Part shown: positions 10,986 through 22,699 of the stretch, piece after piece
Layout: each line of letters opens with the position of its first letter
Position numbering within the stretch: position 1 is the first letter of the stretch
Origin: Panulirus ornatus
Taxonomy: Eukaryota; Arthropoda; Malacostraca; Decapoda; Palinuridae
Reading direction: 5' to 3'
NCBI RefSeq assembly: GCF_036320965.1
Contig: NC_092265.1
Location: 5,994,001 to 6,058,000 of the forward strand
DNA: 64,000 bases
Translations under genes and position numbers: made by a program
Notes under the pieces: generated by a model
Database searches by the model: none
The model's input: the letters and a program-made list of their open reading frames with translations, nothing else
What the model was told of the DNA's origin: nothing

Positions 10986-12432
10986 CTTCAAGCGACCTTC
11001 CTTGACCTAGTCGTGAGCTCTCGACTTCTTCCCTAACCCCATCAATGGTAAATTCATCCCCCAAGCCCAACCCTATTCCCATCCTTTGGCCTCAACCCTC
11101 CTCACCTCTCGTATCATCCTTCCCCCGGCCTCCTTATTCTCCATCCTCAATCCTCGCCCCCCCCCCCACCACCTTGCATCACCAGCCTCCACCTACACGC
11201 TTCCCCTTCCACCCTCCGTTAACGCCCCCACCCCCCACCCCCTCTCCCTCCATTCAAACCGGCTACCGGTAACGGCCGGCTCGCGAGCGGCAGATGAAAG
11301 CGCCCGCCTCTCTCCAGGCAGAGGGAGGGGTAAGGGGAAGGGGGTGTGTCTCCTCCCAACGTCAACAACGCTATTGTCTGCCCTCCCCCCGGGAAGGGGG
11401 GGAGGGGAGGGCAGGTGAGCAGCAGGTGGCACAGGCAGACTACAGGTGCCACTACTGCCGGCCCTCTGGTGCCAGGTCTGCCGCAGGGTCCTCTCCTCTG
11501 GTCTTGTGGGCGATCTGAAGACTGATTAGGGTCTGCGCTGAGCATAATCCAGGGATACGAGACATGGCAACAAAGGGGATAAAGGGGAGGAGGGGAGAAA
11601 GACGTAGAGAGTAGAAGGGAGGAGACAAACTTACGAGGGGTGGGCATGGTTGGTTACCTCATGGGGAGGCAAGTGGTGGGGGGAGAAACTGGCACTGGTG
11701 GTGAAGGGAGCGAGGCACGCGGGAGGAACAAGTGGGATGTGGTGGGGGTAATGGCATCGCGGCGAGGTTGGTGGGACACTACCGCTCCCAGGATGAGCAT
11801 GGGGGGTACAATAAAATTGCCGGGGACACCGACACAAATCAATCACGACGATAGTCTACCACGGGAGGAGAATGGCATCAGGCAAGACAGGTGGAGGTAA
11901 TGGGTGCTTGGCACCCCAGCGGGGCAGGTGGTGAGGGAGCGTGGCACCAGGCGGGCGGGCCAGGGGGTTGGGGGCGGTGGCTTTAGGGTCATCACCTGGC
12001 ACTTGATGGTTCTTACAGTGTTCGCCGCCTCATGCACCCCACTTCCCTCAGCAACACGCACACTCACCACATCACGTACCCTTTAGCGTCCTCCCAGCAT
12101 CATTTCCTCGATCTCTACTTCCCAACTCTCCCTAACCGTCACCTGGTTCTCGTCCGAGAGTTTGCGAAGAAGCTAGTGCACCAGTTTCGCCACCATCACC
12201 TCCTACCACCAGTGGCCTTCGTACCCAGGTTGCATTTTCGAACCAAAAGCACATCGAGCCTAGTAGATCACGCGATACAACAGTCACTTCCTAACCACCA
12301 TGAACATCCGAAATAACCTTTAATATCTAACTCCCTCTGCCCTCGTTGCAGCCCTGATGTACGTCGAGTATGTATTTTCTCTGTATACTTTCAGCATTTT
12401 GATGCAGTTTTACTCTACAAACAGTTCATTAT
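10986..12432. other. GC- and pyrimidine-rich stretch, no gene recognised
   Basis: C-rich tracts (11155-11250), G-rich tracts (11320-11420) and mixed sequence. A plus-strand GGGCAG|GTGAGC donor-like site lies near 11411 but the upstream sequence reads low-complexity Pro/Arg. No family motif was found. Confidence 0.35.
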
Positions 12433-12935
12433 CATTTTGTGGCAAATAGGAAGGAGTGGATGGGACAGCTGTGCGAGAGAGTGGTTACGGAGAGGTTGGT
12501 GGCATGCACAGAGCATCTGTTTAAGGAGGAACAATGTTGTTTCTGGAGTGGTAGATGGTGTATGGAACAGATGTTCTTTCTGAATTTTTGTGTGACAGAT
12601 ACTTCGAGGAAGAAATGTATGTGGCATTCATGAATCTGGATAGAGTGTATGATTATGTTGAAAGATATATTCCATGGAAGGTGCTATGAATATATGGTGT
12701 GGGAGGATGGCTATTCAGAAGTAGCGAGGAGATTCTGTTAAAAGAGTAAGACGTGTATGCGAATAGGAAGAGAAGAGTTGAGTGATTCCATTTGAAGATG
12801 GGTGTGTATACTGGGGTATGTTTGACTGCATAGTAGTTCCGACGGTGTTGTATGGACGCGAGTCGTGGGCCGTAAATTCTAGAGTATGGAAAAGGGTGGA
12901 TGCGTTGGCAATGAGATGCACGAACAAGTAGGAAA
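12433..12935 (+). pseudogene. Non-LTR retrotransposon reverse-transcriptase pseudogene (family 1)
   Basis: In plus frames the sequence reads QLCERVVTERL, then TEHLFKEEQCCFWSGRWCM, then a shifted GRCYEYMVWEDGY and KSKTCMRIGREE. Near 12840-12925 it reads PTVLYGRESWAVNSRVWKR followed by VDALAMRC. These match the order of conserved LINE RT blocks: the ERV..TE..I.EEQ.GFR.GR.C.DQ block, the L.VYGVGG block, the KACVRV block, and the C-terminal PT.LYG.E.W block. The catalytic DD region between them is missing, so the copy carries an internal deletion, several stops and frameshifts. It is a dead copy of the same family as 26.2-27.1 kb. Confidence 0.75.
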
Positions 12936-13751
12936 AAACAATTATTATCATTAACATTATCATCAAACATTATTTCTTAGCCCCTACACATGATCTTCCT
13001 GGCAACAAACAATATGGATATAAATTATCCCCTCGACCGTCATCACCCCACTACCAGAATCCCCCATACCACCACCATCATCATCTCCCTTAGCCACCAA
13101 ATTATCTCCCCATTTATCAATATACCTCCCCCCATCCACAAACATGATCTACCCACCTACCAAGATCATCTACCCATCTGTCCAAATCACCTCCCCATCA
13201 ACGAGCATAAATTCCTACATAATAAATGATATTTCCTAATCTACCAGTATTATCCCTACTAGAAACATTCTCCCCAACAAAAAGTATTATCTTAAAACTC
13301 ACGAAATTCATCACCTTATCCACCAGCACCAATTCCTCTCTTTTCCATTATCAACTTCCTGTCGAAATAAACTCCCCTCATACCGACATTACTCCTCTAA
13401 CCACCACGTCCTCAACTACCATCACCATCCTACCCATCACCCTGTCCTAGCAAATTAATCTCCCCAGACATATTACCATCATCCCTAAATATAAAATCAA
13501 AATGCCCCATCAAAAGTAATCGTTCAAAAACATTGTCTCCCCATCCATGAACATTATCCCCCACCTTACCTTCATTACCCCCACCTATCCACATCATAAT
13601 CTTCCCGATACATCAACACAAACTCCCCTATCTGCCCACCACACACCAATACCTCCCTAAACACCAAACACCACCACCCCATCTGCTAACATCTATCCTC
13701 CCAACTATCATCATCTCCCCCATTTCCCAATGTAACTCAAGCCACTTTGCA
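12936..13751. other. Low-complexity ACC/ATC-rich stretch
   Basis: C-, A- and T-rich, G-poor DNA with frequent CATC, CCCC and ACCACC motifs over 700 bases, probably an old degenerate short repeat. No gene is supported. Confidence 0.5.
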
Positions 13752-13860
13752 CGTCTTGCCTTCTCCCCATATCTTTCCCTCCTTTGTACGTCTTTCATTC
13801 TCCCCATATCTTTCCCTCTTTTGCACGTCTTGCCTTCTCCCCATATCTTTCCCTCCTTCG
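13752..13860. repeat. 37-bp minisatellite, 3 copies
   Basis: CGTCTTGCCTTCTCCCC starts at 13752, 13789 and 13826, giving an exact 37-bp period. Each unit contains CATATCTTTCCCTC. Confidence 0.9.
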
Positions 13861-14961
13861 TTCCCCTCCTGAGTCATTAGGTTCTCAGGGCTGGCAGGAC
13901 CCATTCCCCGCGCCCCGCGTTCTCAAGAGCTGGGGAGGTACATAACAGCTTCCTTTCCCAGGGTGTCTGTGGTGGCAGGCCGGAACACTGGGCCCCGCGC
14001 TGCGTCACGTCCAATTTGTTGGTTTATCTCTCGTTCTGTGTACATCTTCGGCCCCCGCTTCCGCCGGTGCCCAGCCTACTACAGGAAGGGGTAGGGGATG
14101 GGAGGGCCCTGGGAAGTGGAGAGGAGTCATTAAGGGCTTCTCCCCCAGAAAACGAAAATGGGGCGTTGGGAAAGCTGTTCGATCCAAGGTGTAACTTTTA
14201 TAATAAAGTGAGGGGGAATTAAGCACCTCTGGGAGGGAGATAGAGTATCTGCCATGACAATTTGCCAGAGTGGCAAAGGCTAACGCGTAGCGCTCACCAC
14301 GTATCTTGCTTGATTAAAGATAATGTTTTTCCTTGCAGCCTCGCACACTGTATGATTATCACTCTATGGCACATCTGGAACGGTCTTTAGCCATTGATTA
14401 AGGCTATAAATGTCATTCACCTGAGAATATAATATATACATTTTTTTTTCATCTTTCTTGATTGTTTTAGGAATGTAGAGTTTTTGTATGACAACCTCTT
14501 GGCAGATTCCAAGGTATTTATTACCGAAGACTTAATTACCTCCTCCGGCCCGAGATGGGACGCCTTTAAAGCACGTTATGTCATTAATGATACCCTTAGT
14601 TTGTTGCCTGCCATCAATTATATAATTTCTAGTGTTTTACAGGCCACACTCGTCAGAAAAATTGTCCTACAGCTCTGCGAAACTTCTCTGTCTCCTTCCT
14701 TAAAGACAGGCACGACAGTTGCCCTCTTCCACACCGCCTGGCAATTGACTTTCATCCAGCAACGCCAGTGGACAACATTTCTAACGGTCAGTCAAGCGTA
14801 TCTGTACACTTCTTGAGCACATAATAGACACACCTCATTAGGACCAAGAGTCTTATATGGGTCAAGGTTCTAGAGTAGAATGTTTCTGTCTCTTCTAGAT
14901 AGTTCAATGCTTTCCTAGACCTCGTCCTCATTCCATATTACTGGTGTTGGACATATAGTAA

Positions 14962-14962
<1 letters not shown>
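13861..14962. other. 1.1 kb without a recognisable gene
   Basis: Open plus-strand stretch at 14484-14816 with no motif I recognise and no splice context. Mixed composition with a T run near 14440. Confidence 0.35.

Positions 14963-15026
<64 letters not shown>
14963..15026. repeat. (GT)n microsatellite at a LINE tail
   Basis: About 32 GT units. On the minus strand this is a (CA)n tract at the 3' end of the LINE copy that runs 16105 to 15030. Confidence 0.98.
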
Positions 15027-15027
<1 letters not shown>

Positions 15028-15180
15028 TTACTATTCTTGTATGTACCTACTTGTACTGTACCGGGGAGGGAATTCCACACTCGTCGGGCCCCCGACTTTC
15101 AACTTTCTTTTTTCTTTTTCATGATAGCTGAGTCGACACGAGCACGTGTCTGGGTTAGATATAGCTATAGGCAGGTACTC
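15027..15180 (-). mobile_element. LINE 3' untranslated tail, copy 1
   Basis: Contains ACTGTACCGGGGAGGGAATT on the plus strand, next to (GT)n. 16137-16175 has the same arrangement (CACTGCACGGGGGAGGTAGT next to GT). It lies directly downstream of the RT pseudogene on the minus strand, so I take it as that element's 3' tail. The GTCGACACGAGCACGTGTC patch near 15132 falls in this tail. Confidence 0.55.
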
Positions 15181-16105
15181 ATTTTATTGACAGTCCCCTA
15201 AGGGGAAAGATGAACAGCTGAGTCATATGCACACCGACTGCAACTACCAGGAATCAAACCTATTCATAATCACATTATGAACATTATTGGTTTCCATCCA
15301 CAACTCTTGTCATATGAAAGAACTTATTTACATCTTTTCCAAAAAGTTTCTTGTTTGAATTCTTGTTATGGTGTCTGATTGCCTAATGTCTACTCCCAAA
15401 TCTCTTTCACCCAAAGGTTCCTAAAGGTTATTTCCTTGCAATATTATATTCATACCAAGGCCTCCACTGACGGTGACCCATCCTCATTACCTTTGCACTG
15501 AATTTCAACAACCATGTATCACACCGACGCTTAGAACTTGTCAAAGTCCTCTTTGTAGATTCAATGCAATTCTCCTTTATTTATAGCCTTCCTTATGAGT
15601 CTGGTATCATCCAATCATCCAGAAACATCTTCAGGCTTTGAGTCTAATCTTTCTGGCTGTCATTCACATAGACCAGGGGAGCAGTGGTCCCAGAAGGGAG
15701 CCCTGCGGCACGTCATAACGTGACCTAGACCCCTTTACCACAAGGCTCCTCTGACGTGTAGTCCCTTCCACTAAGATAGCATTTTCGCCACCTTATTCGT
15801 GCCTTGAGGATCCAACTTACTTCACCAACTCTCCTATGTGGTATGGTGTCAAATGCCTTCCAGGAGTCCACATTCATACAATCCGTCCAGCCTTCATTCT
15901 TTTTTTTTGGGTCTAGAACGGATCTCACTCCCCCGCAGAAATCTAAAGTGGTTCGTCCCACAAGATCTCCTTTCCTGAAACCGTTGTATCTCTCACATGG
16001 GTGCGTTTCTTCTCGGTAGTGTGGTCAGCCATATGCTTTCAGATCATCTTGTTCCAGCACTTTTCAGACCACCCTCGTTAATGAGACCGGTCTGTACTTC
16101 AGCGC
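15181..16105 (-). pseudogene. Non-LTR retrotransposon reverse-transcriptase pseudogene (CR1/Jockey-like, family 2)
   Basis: The minus strand reads LKYRPVSLTRVV near 16105-16060, YNGFRKGDLVGR near 15990, and GWTDCMNVDSWKAFDTIPHR near 15880. It continues with RKCYLSGRDYTSEEPC, then a frameshifted QGSLLGPLL near 15700, and GERDLGVDI with WLLKFSAKV near 15500-15400. These follow the RT order: RPVSLT, FGFRKGRS, D(L)xKAFD, LSGR, PQGS.LGP and the KDLGV block. The polymerase motif carries DSWKAFD. The YADD box is destroyed (near 15640) and stops are frequent. Subclade assignment is uncertain. Confidence 0.75.
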
Positions 16106-16106
16106 A

Positions 16107-16136
16107 GTGTGTATGTGTATGTGTGTGTGTGTGTGT
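16107..16136. repeat. (GT)n microsatellite
   Basis: Interrupted GT tract of about 15 units between the family 2 RT pseudogene and a second tail-like segment. Confidence 0.95.
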
Positions 16137-16400
16137 AATTTCCTACATGCACTGCACGGGGGAGGTAGTTCTATATTCGTAGGACCTGGTCTCTTGGACT
16201 TTCTCTATCACCACAATGCATAACTGACTGTGTGCCACTCATCCTCTAACTTTTACGCTGCAGAAGTCCTTCTTCACGTCTGTCCTCACGAGTTTCTTGC
16301 TTAGCTTCATGTTTGCGTCTCCCTGGTTAACCTATCGCTGCATACTTCGAAGAACTCTGTCTGCGTCAACAAAGCTGGTCTAAACGCACTGAGGTTGTTA
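16137..16400 (-). mobile_element. LINE 3' tail-like segment, copy 2
   Basis: Shares the (GT)n-linked CTGCACGGGGGAGG motif with 15030-15080 and continues into other sequence that reads KLSKKLVRTDVKKDF on the minus strand. It is probably the 3' end of another copy of the same LINE, truncated at its 5' side. Confidence 0.45.
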
Positions 16401-16428
16401 TAAGTTCACTCTCTCACTTTTGTTCAAA

Positions 16429-16438
16429 GTGTGTGTGT

Positions 16439-16485
<47 letters not shown>
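16429..16485. repeat. (GT)n microsatellite
   Basis: About 28 GT units with one CT interruption near 16443. Confidence 0.98.
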
Positions 16486-16489
<4 letters not shown>

Positions 16490-17182
16490 GAATGTTCAAT
16501 ATAGATGAAATAAAAATCACGTGAAACAAAACAAGGGGCACTGCACGACAGGAAAGATAAGAGGGGAATGGCAGAAAAAAAAAGAAAAAGAGCACAAGGT
16601 GACTTTACCAACGGAGTGGACAGACTACGGCCTCCCTCAACCTTACGATGATCTCACTTGGTTTGTTTATGTTCGCTACATCCTCCGGTAATCCTGGTGA
16701 CGTCAGGGGCGGCGCCCTGTGAACTGACTTCGTTTCAACAGCACTTGTCATGTCGTGTGGAAAAATGTACTTCCCAAAACCCCTGAGAAGCACGTATATC
16801 ATATCCCACATCTTTCTCTTTTCTTTTTCTTCTTCAGCACGATTGGTACATACACGGAATGATTCGCCAATCAGAGTAATCAAAAGCACTACCACACATA
16901 TACGTTCGAGACCTAACGATCAATATTTCGCTTCAAATCCACAAATGACATTATTTGCGCCTCCTGAGCTGTAGGAAAAGTTTGCCAGCGTTTTTTTTTT
17001 TTTTTTCTCTCTCTCTGTTGAGAATCCCAGTGTCTTGCTACGCCTACTACACTAATCCACGAGTTTCTGTTCTCTTCACTGTCATGACAAATGATGTCTC
17101 GAGAAACAGATGAAAACTTGATGTCTGTATTTCTGTTTCCAGTGGGTTTATCTGGATTTAATCTTCAAGGCGCCACTGTGAT

Positions 17183-17187
<5 letters not shown>
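16486..17187. other. No gene recognised
   Basis: Contains an A/G-rich patch (16560-16590), a T run (16990-17006) and an open minus-strand stretch at 16605-16895 without motif. Confidence 0.35.

Positions 17188-17229
<42 letters not shown>
17188..17229. repeat. (AC)n microsatellite
   Basis: About 20 pure AC units. Confidence 0.98.
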
Positions 17230-17231
<2 letters not shown>

Positions 17232-17985
17232 TACATGATCATTTTTTCCAATTACAATTTGCACGGTTGGAAGACTTTCAGGAACCTGGGCTAATACTTA
17301 GCCGAAACCGCGTCCTGGTCGCCAGGTCTGGATATGGTTGGTCTTCAGGCACACACGCCTGCGACCATTAGCTCCGGCAGAGGCAACAGGTGGCGGGCGT
17401 GGTGGTCTGAAGTTTGAAGTATTCCTGGTAAGTGATGTCAGCCTATGTGATTTGCTAGTCCTTAAGAGAATCCAACTCCAATCGTGAGAGAATCCATGGA
17501 AACCATTTCTGTGATACAAGGGTGGGAATAGAGGTCCATTTTCTTAACTAATACATAGAATTGAAACTTACTTTCTGATAAATACATGGCAAGAAAAGAC
17601 CCTTATACTAAACCTATAAAAAAACTACCTAGTCTGTAATAAACATAAGGGATAAATATTCACCTTAAGATAAATAAAAGAGATCGAAAAGCAAGTCATG
17701 ATACACAACTAGGGATGAACGCACACTTTATGGAGCATACGAGATGAAAACAATTTGTGATACACAAAAGAGGATGTAAATCCACTCTTGGTGCACATAG
17801 GATAAAAAACTCGCTTGGTAAACAAAAAGAAACGAGGAGGAAAGCATAATACAATTCGCGCAGACAAAGAGAAACCCGTTTGTAATACACTTAAACAACG
17901 CTCATCCAGAGCTACGCAGTTAAGTGCAATGAACGTAGAAAAGGTAAAAAATAAAAAAAAAAGGTTGAACACTTAGCATACGAAC
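17230..17985. other. AT-rich stretch, no gene recognised
   Basis: The second half (17570-17980) has loosely repeated AATACAC and GATAAA motifs similar in texture to the tandem repeat that follows, perhaps an older part of it. Confidence 0.35.
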
Positions 17986-18134
17986 GTTCAAACTCAAATT
18001 ACCGAAAAAGTTCATCTGTAATATACAAAAGTTCAACTCTAATTACCAAAAAAGTTCATCTGGAGTATACACAAGTTCAAACTCTAATTACCAAAAAAAG
18101 ATCATCTTTTATATACGCAAGTTCAACTCTAATG
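17986..18134. repeat. 44-46-bp minisatellite, about 3.3 copies
   Basis: Unit starts (GTTCAAACTCAAATTACC and variants) at 17986, 18031, 18075 and a partial at 18121. Each contains AAAAGTTCATCT and ATATAC. Confidence 0.85.
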
Positions 18135-18632
18135 GAGGACAGGAATGAAAACATGGTACTAGGCGTGAGGCGAAAACTTTCGCCCCTGTATTACATCTCG
18201 TACATGAAGTATTAACTCAAACGCCAGCACACCCCTGGGGCTGCCGGGCTACCATACACACACACCACTCGCCCCCACCACCTCCTCAGTCTCCCGCCCA
18301 AATAACAACAAACACCTACAATATATAACGTCGCCGGAAACAGCGGGAAAATATACACGATCCTCCGCAATGCTCCTGATCACGGGTCATTCAAAACGCC
18401 AAGACCAGCTGTAGTAGCTTTCAGCCCCCGTGCGCGCGGGGGGAGGGGGATCACCACCACCTTAACCTTAGTTAAGCATGACTGCCAAGAAGAAGCCTCC
18501 AGGTGCTCGCCGGAACGCAGGATGACGGAGTGATACGCATAGCCACGACCTGTGTGAGAACCTTGGTCTACGACAGCGAAGCCCGCGAAGTACAGCGAAA
18601 CGATGCCTACTGACCCCTTGATGTTATGGGGG

Positions 18633-18633
<1 letters not shown>
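18135..18633. other. No gene recognised; possible family B 3' end
   Basis: Mixed and GC-rich sequence. The end (TACAGCGAAACGATGCCTAC just before a CA tract at 18634) loosely resembles the family B 3' end that also precedes dinucleotide repeats at 4835 and 48120. The similarity is weak. Confidence 0.3.

Positions 18634-18665
<32 letters not shown>
18634..18665. repeat. (CA)n microsatellite
   Basis: About 16 CA units. Confidence 0.97.
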
Positions 18666-18666
<1 letters not shown>

Positions 18667-20270
18667 CGGTTACTTCCCGTTCCGGCTAATGTACTTCAGG
18701 GTGTACGGTTTCGGGAGGGTAAAGGGAGATGGCGATATCGCACTACAAACATACACGCCGGGCCAGAACACCTCAGCCGGTGGTACACAGTGCAGCCTAG
18801 GACTCGCTATTTCCTCCCGGATCTACAAGCTCACACTTGAGTCTCTGGGGGATGTGGAATGGCTCTTCTCTCTCTCCCTCTCTCTCTCCATCTTCCATGG
18901 CTGCTTGACGAAGCAATGACGCCCTTGACAAAGTCGAACACCGTGATAAAGCTTCCCCTTACGAGACTTCATTACCGGATTCCACTGGAACACTCGCTTG
19001 GCTTCCTGTACCGCCACAGTCCTTCCCCTATTGACTCCCTGTATCCGCTACTGTCCTTCCACATACGTAGAGGTTGATATGCTGATGACACAAGCATCGC
19101 CTGCTGTTCTAAGGCTCCCCATCATATCAGTAGTGGTAATCCTCAATCACAGCTTAGAACTGTTCACAGAACCCTGATGCAAATAAATCGCCTGTTTATG
19201 AACAGGTCTCGAAGCACTTCATGCATCCCTGAACGAAGAAAAGGAAATGTAAGAAAAGAACAAGAAAGGATACAAAGATGATAAATTCGGGGAAACAGTA
19301 AAGTGTCGAGAAATTTAGGGGAAAACCACTCTTTAGAAAACAGAATCTGGCAAAGCAACAAGTGGGGCTGTACTGTGACGCCATCCACGAAAGCAACCAA
19401 CACTAACATGACTGCTTCTACTTGGGCCGACCATTGCAAACCATTATGAATGCCTCCCCGCAAAGCTTTAAACTGAAACAAATTCCCTCCATCATGGGAC
19501 ACTAACTTCTTTAACGTCGCGGTTCCCTCATTTCCCCCCAAGCCCTTGCTGAGACGAAAGCCTGAGCTGAGGTTGAACTCAGTGCCGAGCTACAGATACT
19601 CAAGGGAGTTCGAGCTACAGATACTCAAGGGAGTTTGCCTCTCCTGTCGATAATGAACACGTCTAGTGTCAAAAATGAGCCCATTCCTCGTCTTCCTACC
19701 ACTTCCATGGGCCCTCCCTCAGCCCTTCACATGATATACAAAGACCCATTCTATGATTCGCAAGTTCTCTTCCCCTCCCCACACCTACCCTACCTCCAAT
19801 CCTAAGTCATATCCTTCCAAGCCTAACGAGCCATCGTAACTCGACACTAACAGCCGTCACACGTAATGACCCATCCCTTCATAAGGATATCTACGATGAA
19901 TAATTTCTCCCAATCATATCAGCATCTCTACGGGGTTACCTGACGACATGACTGCTCATCTCTCACGCATATAATGTATTTGTTGCTAGGGCGGGGTTGG
20001 AAGTGTGTGTGTGTGAGTGTGTGTGCTGTGGCTCCGGTGCTTCACCGCACTCGTGAATATTCACTGCTCTCCCAGATCAGTATCTGATGATTCACCGTGT
20101 CAGTGATCAGTATCTGATAATTTATCGAGTCGGTATTCATCGTCCGCTGACTAGCTAGATAATGTATACATATAGTTATACAGAGACCTAAGTAGACTGA
20201 ACACATCTTGCCAATCATTGTGTGTATTTCTGAGGTAACTGTTTTCACATGAAGTTTCACATAATGGTCA
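18666..20270. other. 1.6 kb without a recognisable gene
   Basis: Short CT run near 18862-18890. No domain or transposon motif was found on either strand. Confidence 0.35.
19586..19635. repeat. Perfect 25-bp tandem duplication
   Basis: CGAGCTACAGATACTCAAGG plus GAGTT occurs twice without a mismatch at 19586 and 19611, so it is a recent duplication. Confidence 0.97.
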
Positions 20271-20274
20271 AGTT

Positions 20275-20336
20275 GACCACTGAAGCACGTCGTAATGACC
20301 CTTGAGCCCGACGTATGACCCTGAGCACGACGTAGT
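20275..20336. repeat. 21-bp family A, short copy
   Basis: GACCCTTGAGCCCGACGTAT followed by GACCCTGAGCACGACGTA: two to three left-arm units, slightly shortened. Confidence 0.7.
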
Positions 20337-22030
20337 ACCAAGCTTTACATTGACGGCAAGATAGTGTGCTAAAGGCGGTTCTTGGGGCACTGGCGGTTTA
20401 TACGCCGCCGTGATAACACATCACTCGATCTATCCCGTTAAAGCTTTTTGGTACAATGGCGAGACGACATGATAACGTTACCATTCTAGTGTGTGAATCG
20501 TCAAGTCCTCCCGTGCGCTTACAGGTCAACCCTGGCTACCCTGGCTCTGTGCTGGTGGCGCCACAGGGGAGGGACACCAGCAGTCGCTTAGCACGTGGTG
20601 AACCTGCAGGGGAGATAGAGATATCGAACTGCTTGTGCCGGCAGGATAAGGGCATGTGGACCCCCTCCTTGTGTGGTGGGAGATAAGATATGCCGTCCCA
20701 CGCGCCCACGCCCAGTGACGAGCCCGTGGGCCCGCCATCCAACAGGTGTGCTATGAGGCTTATCTCAACGGGCAAGCGGCGCTCCCTCAAGACTCCATCC
20801 GAGGGATGCGAACCAGGGTTTCCGGAGGCACCACACGGCGCCGTGCACATCCACCAAGCACACACTAAGTTACTACACTCATCCCACCACAGCCAGATAC
20901 AAGACTGAACTTGAAATTCCCTGTACCGAGAATAAGGCACTTTGAACTTGGTACATGTGAGGAGTAATCTGATCATGCAGTCTTGCAGCGTTAGCCCCTG
21001 CGGTTCTTGACGGATGTGACGGGGTGTATGATCATCGACATTCACTTCATGCATGAGAAATACTGTACTTACTGGGTTCTCTGAGGAAGACAACGCCATA
21101 CGGTTCTAGGTGCTGGGGTAGGAAGAGAGGAAGTTGGTCCTCGCTAGGCGGCTCCTATTCAGTGGGACCCGTCTCCTGCAACGAATGATGCCAATTCTTA
21201 ATCCTCCTCCCAACTTCTCTCTAGAGGCAATAACATCGTCATATTCTGATATACAGCTGAGGGGCGAACACAACCTGGCAGCGAGGGTGTATCCCGAAGC
21301 CCTCGCTTGTCCTTCACTCGATCTAATATTCCTAAGTTGCCTCGGCAGATATCAAACATCACACTCACTGAAGTCGTCATTGCAATCTGTAAAGCCTCCA
21401 CGCTCTGCATCACACATCCATTGTCCATTTCGGCAGACATTCTCGGTTTAATAACTACACCTATTTCAACTTAAGTCGACATGGGGCGGAACATGTTCAT
21501 ATTATGACTCTAATTACCATTAACCATCTGAAAAAAAAGGAATCAAAGTGGGAGAGTTAGTGGAACAGAAGAATCCCACTCGGAATGGTGCAGTCTTTTT
21601 CCCGAGGTCACCTCTGTACCCTCTTGCAGGCTACACTGCCCAACCTAAAGCAGGAAGAGGTCGCTGAAGACAAGGAGACATATATTACAAAACAGTTCCT
21701 TCCCTCGGGATGAAAATGAATGTTGACGCACTTGTGAAAATACGACTTCGCAACTGAATAAAGTCTACGATCCTCAATCGTCGTAAACACTGAAGAACAA
21801 AAACAAAAACACAAAAAAAAATAATGGCCCGTCATCTGTATCAATTAGGATGACATGAGATCAAGACCAAAACCTGCAGTAGTGCTGAATTAAAAAATAA
21901 CAACTCTAATTAATGCCACACGTAAGATAACAAGCTCTTAACCTCAAGAATACCACTAACACCACGACTGTAATAACACAATGACAACATAATTTATCAT
22001 TTTTTTCCTCAGCAACGCATCGACCTTAAA
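20337..22030. other. 1.7 kb without a confirmed gene
   Basis: The minus strand is open for 187 codons (20536-21099) with no recognised domain. A short ATGGCG-started minus-strand stretch ends at a GTAAGTACA donor-like site near 21073. A and T runs flank 21530-21830. No transposon motif was found. Confidence 0.35.
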
Positions 22031-22034
22031 GACA

Positions 22035-22200
22035 TGATTAACTGGGCGCGTTAACGCTATCTAACACCCCCGAATAGTGTTTGAATCCTGGTGGCAAAGT
22101 GAGCATCGTCCATGATCCCGCCCGAAGGCATTAGATTTCCTGTTTGGGTTGTCCCGCTTAAGCTTAGCTTCATGGGCGTGTCGGAGGGAACCGTTGGCCG
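22035..22200 (+). mobile_element. Possible tRNA-derived SINE
   Basis: GGGCGCGTTAACGCTATCTA (22044) is followed about 25 bases later by the B-box-like GTTTGAATCCTGG (22080), a tRNA-like spacing. The body contains GGTTGTCCCGCTTAAGCTTA (22146), shared with 10182. The minus strand is also open here, which I treat as incidental. A SINE call needs genome-wide copies. Confidence 0.4.
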
Positions 22201-22464
22201 GGGCTCACCACTCGACGCCTCACGGCTAATGACGGCTGGCGTCTCGCTGTCGTCCTCAAACACGTAATTAGTCAGGCGTTTGGGGGGGCGGTGGAGCGGG
22301 GTACAAAGAGAGCGCATCCAGGGAGAGTGAGCTCTCTCTCTCGTCTGCTCTAGATCTTGGTAGGTACCAGAGGGCCAACAGGCTGAGGGGAAAGGGTGGG
22401 GCAGGTGATGGAAGCTGTGATCGTGGGAATGTGACCTTCTGCTCTGCTGACGGCGGAGTTACAT

Positions 22465-22632
22465 GTGCCTGGTCATGATGGACGTACTCCAGGTGCCTGG
22501 TGATGGTGGGGGGGGGTACAGGTACCTGGTGAGGGTAGGGGAGTATATATGCTTGGTAATGGTGACATAATAGATGCCTGGTGATGGTAGGAGGAGGGGG
22601 GGTTATAGATGACTGGTGATGGTGAGCAGGGA
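22465..22632. repeat. Degenerate ~40-bp minisatellite
   Basis: TGCCTGGTGATGGTG and variants (ACCTGGTGAGGGT, GCTTGGTAATGGTG, GACTGGTGATGGTG) recur four to five times, separated by variable G runs and short spacers. Confidence 0.7.
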
Positions 22633-22699
22633 AGTCATCAAGACTAGTTATCACCACAAGATGGCCACGCACGTTCATTCTCAGATCAGTCTGCTGTAG

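Noticed and set aside
10621..11082. 153-codon minus-strand frame with a seven-residue Val-Leu-Lys-Asp-Arg repeat
   Set aside because: Reading of the degenerate 21-bp array.
20536..21099. 187-codon minus-strand frame
   Set aside because: Not repeat-derived, but no domain, no conserved motif and Trp/Cys-rich composition; kept only as unassigned sequence.
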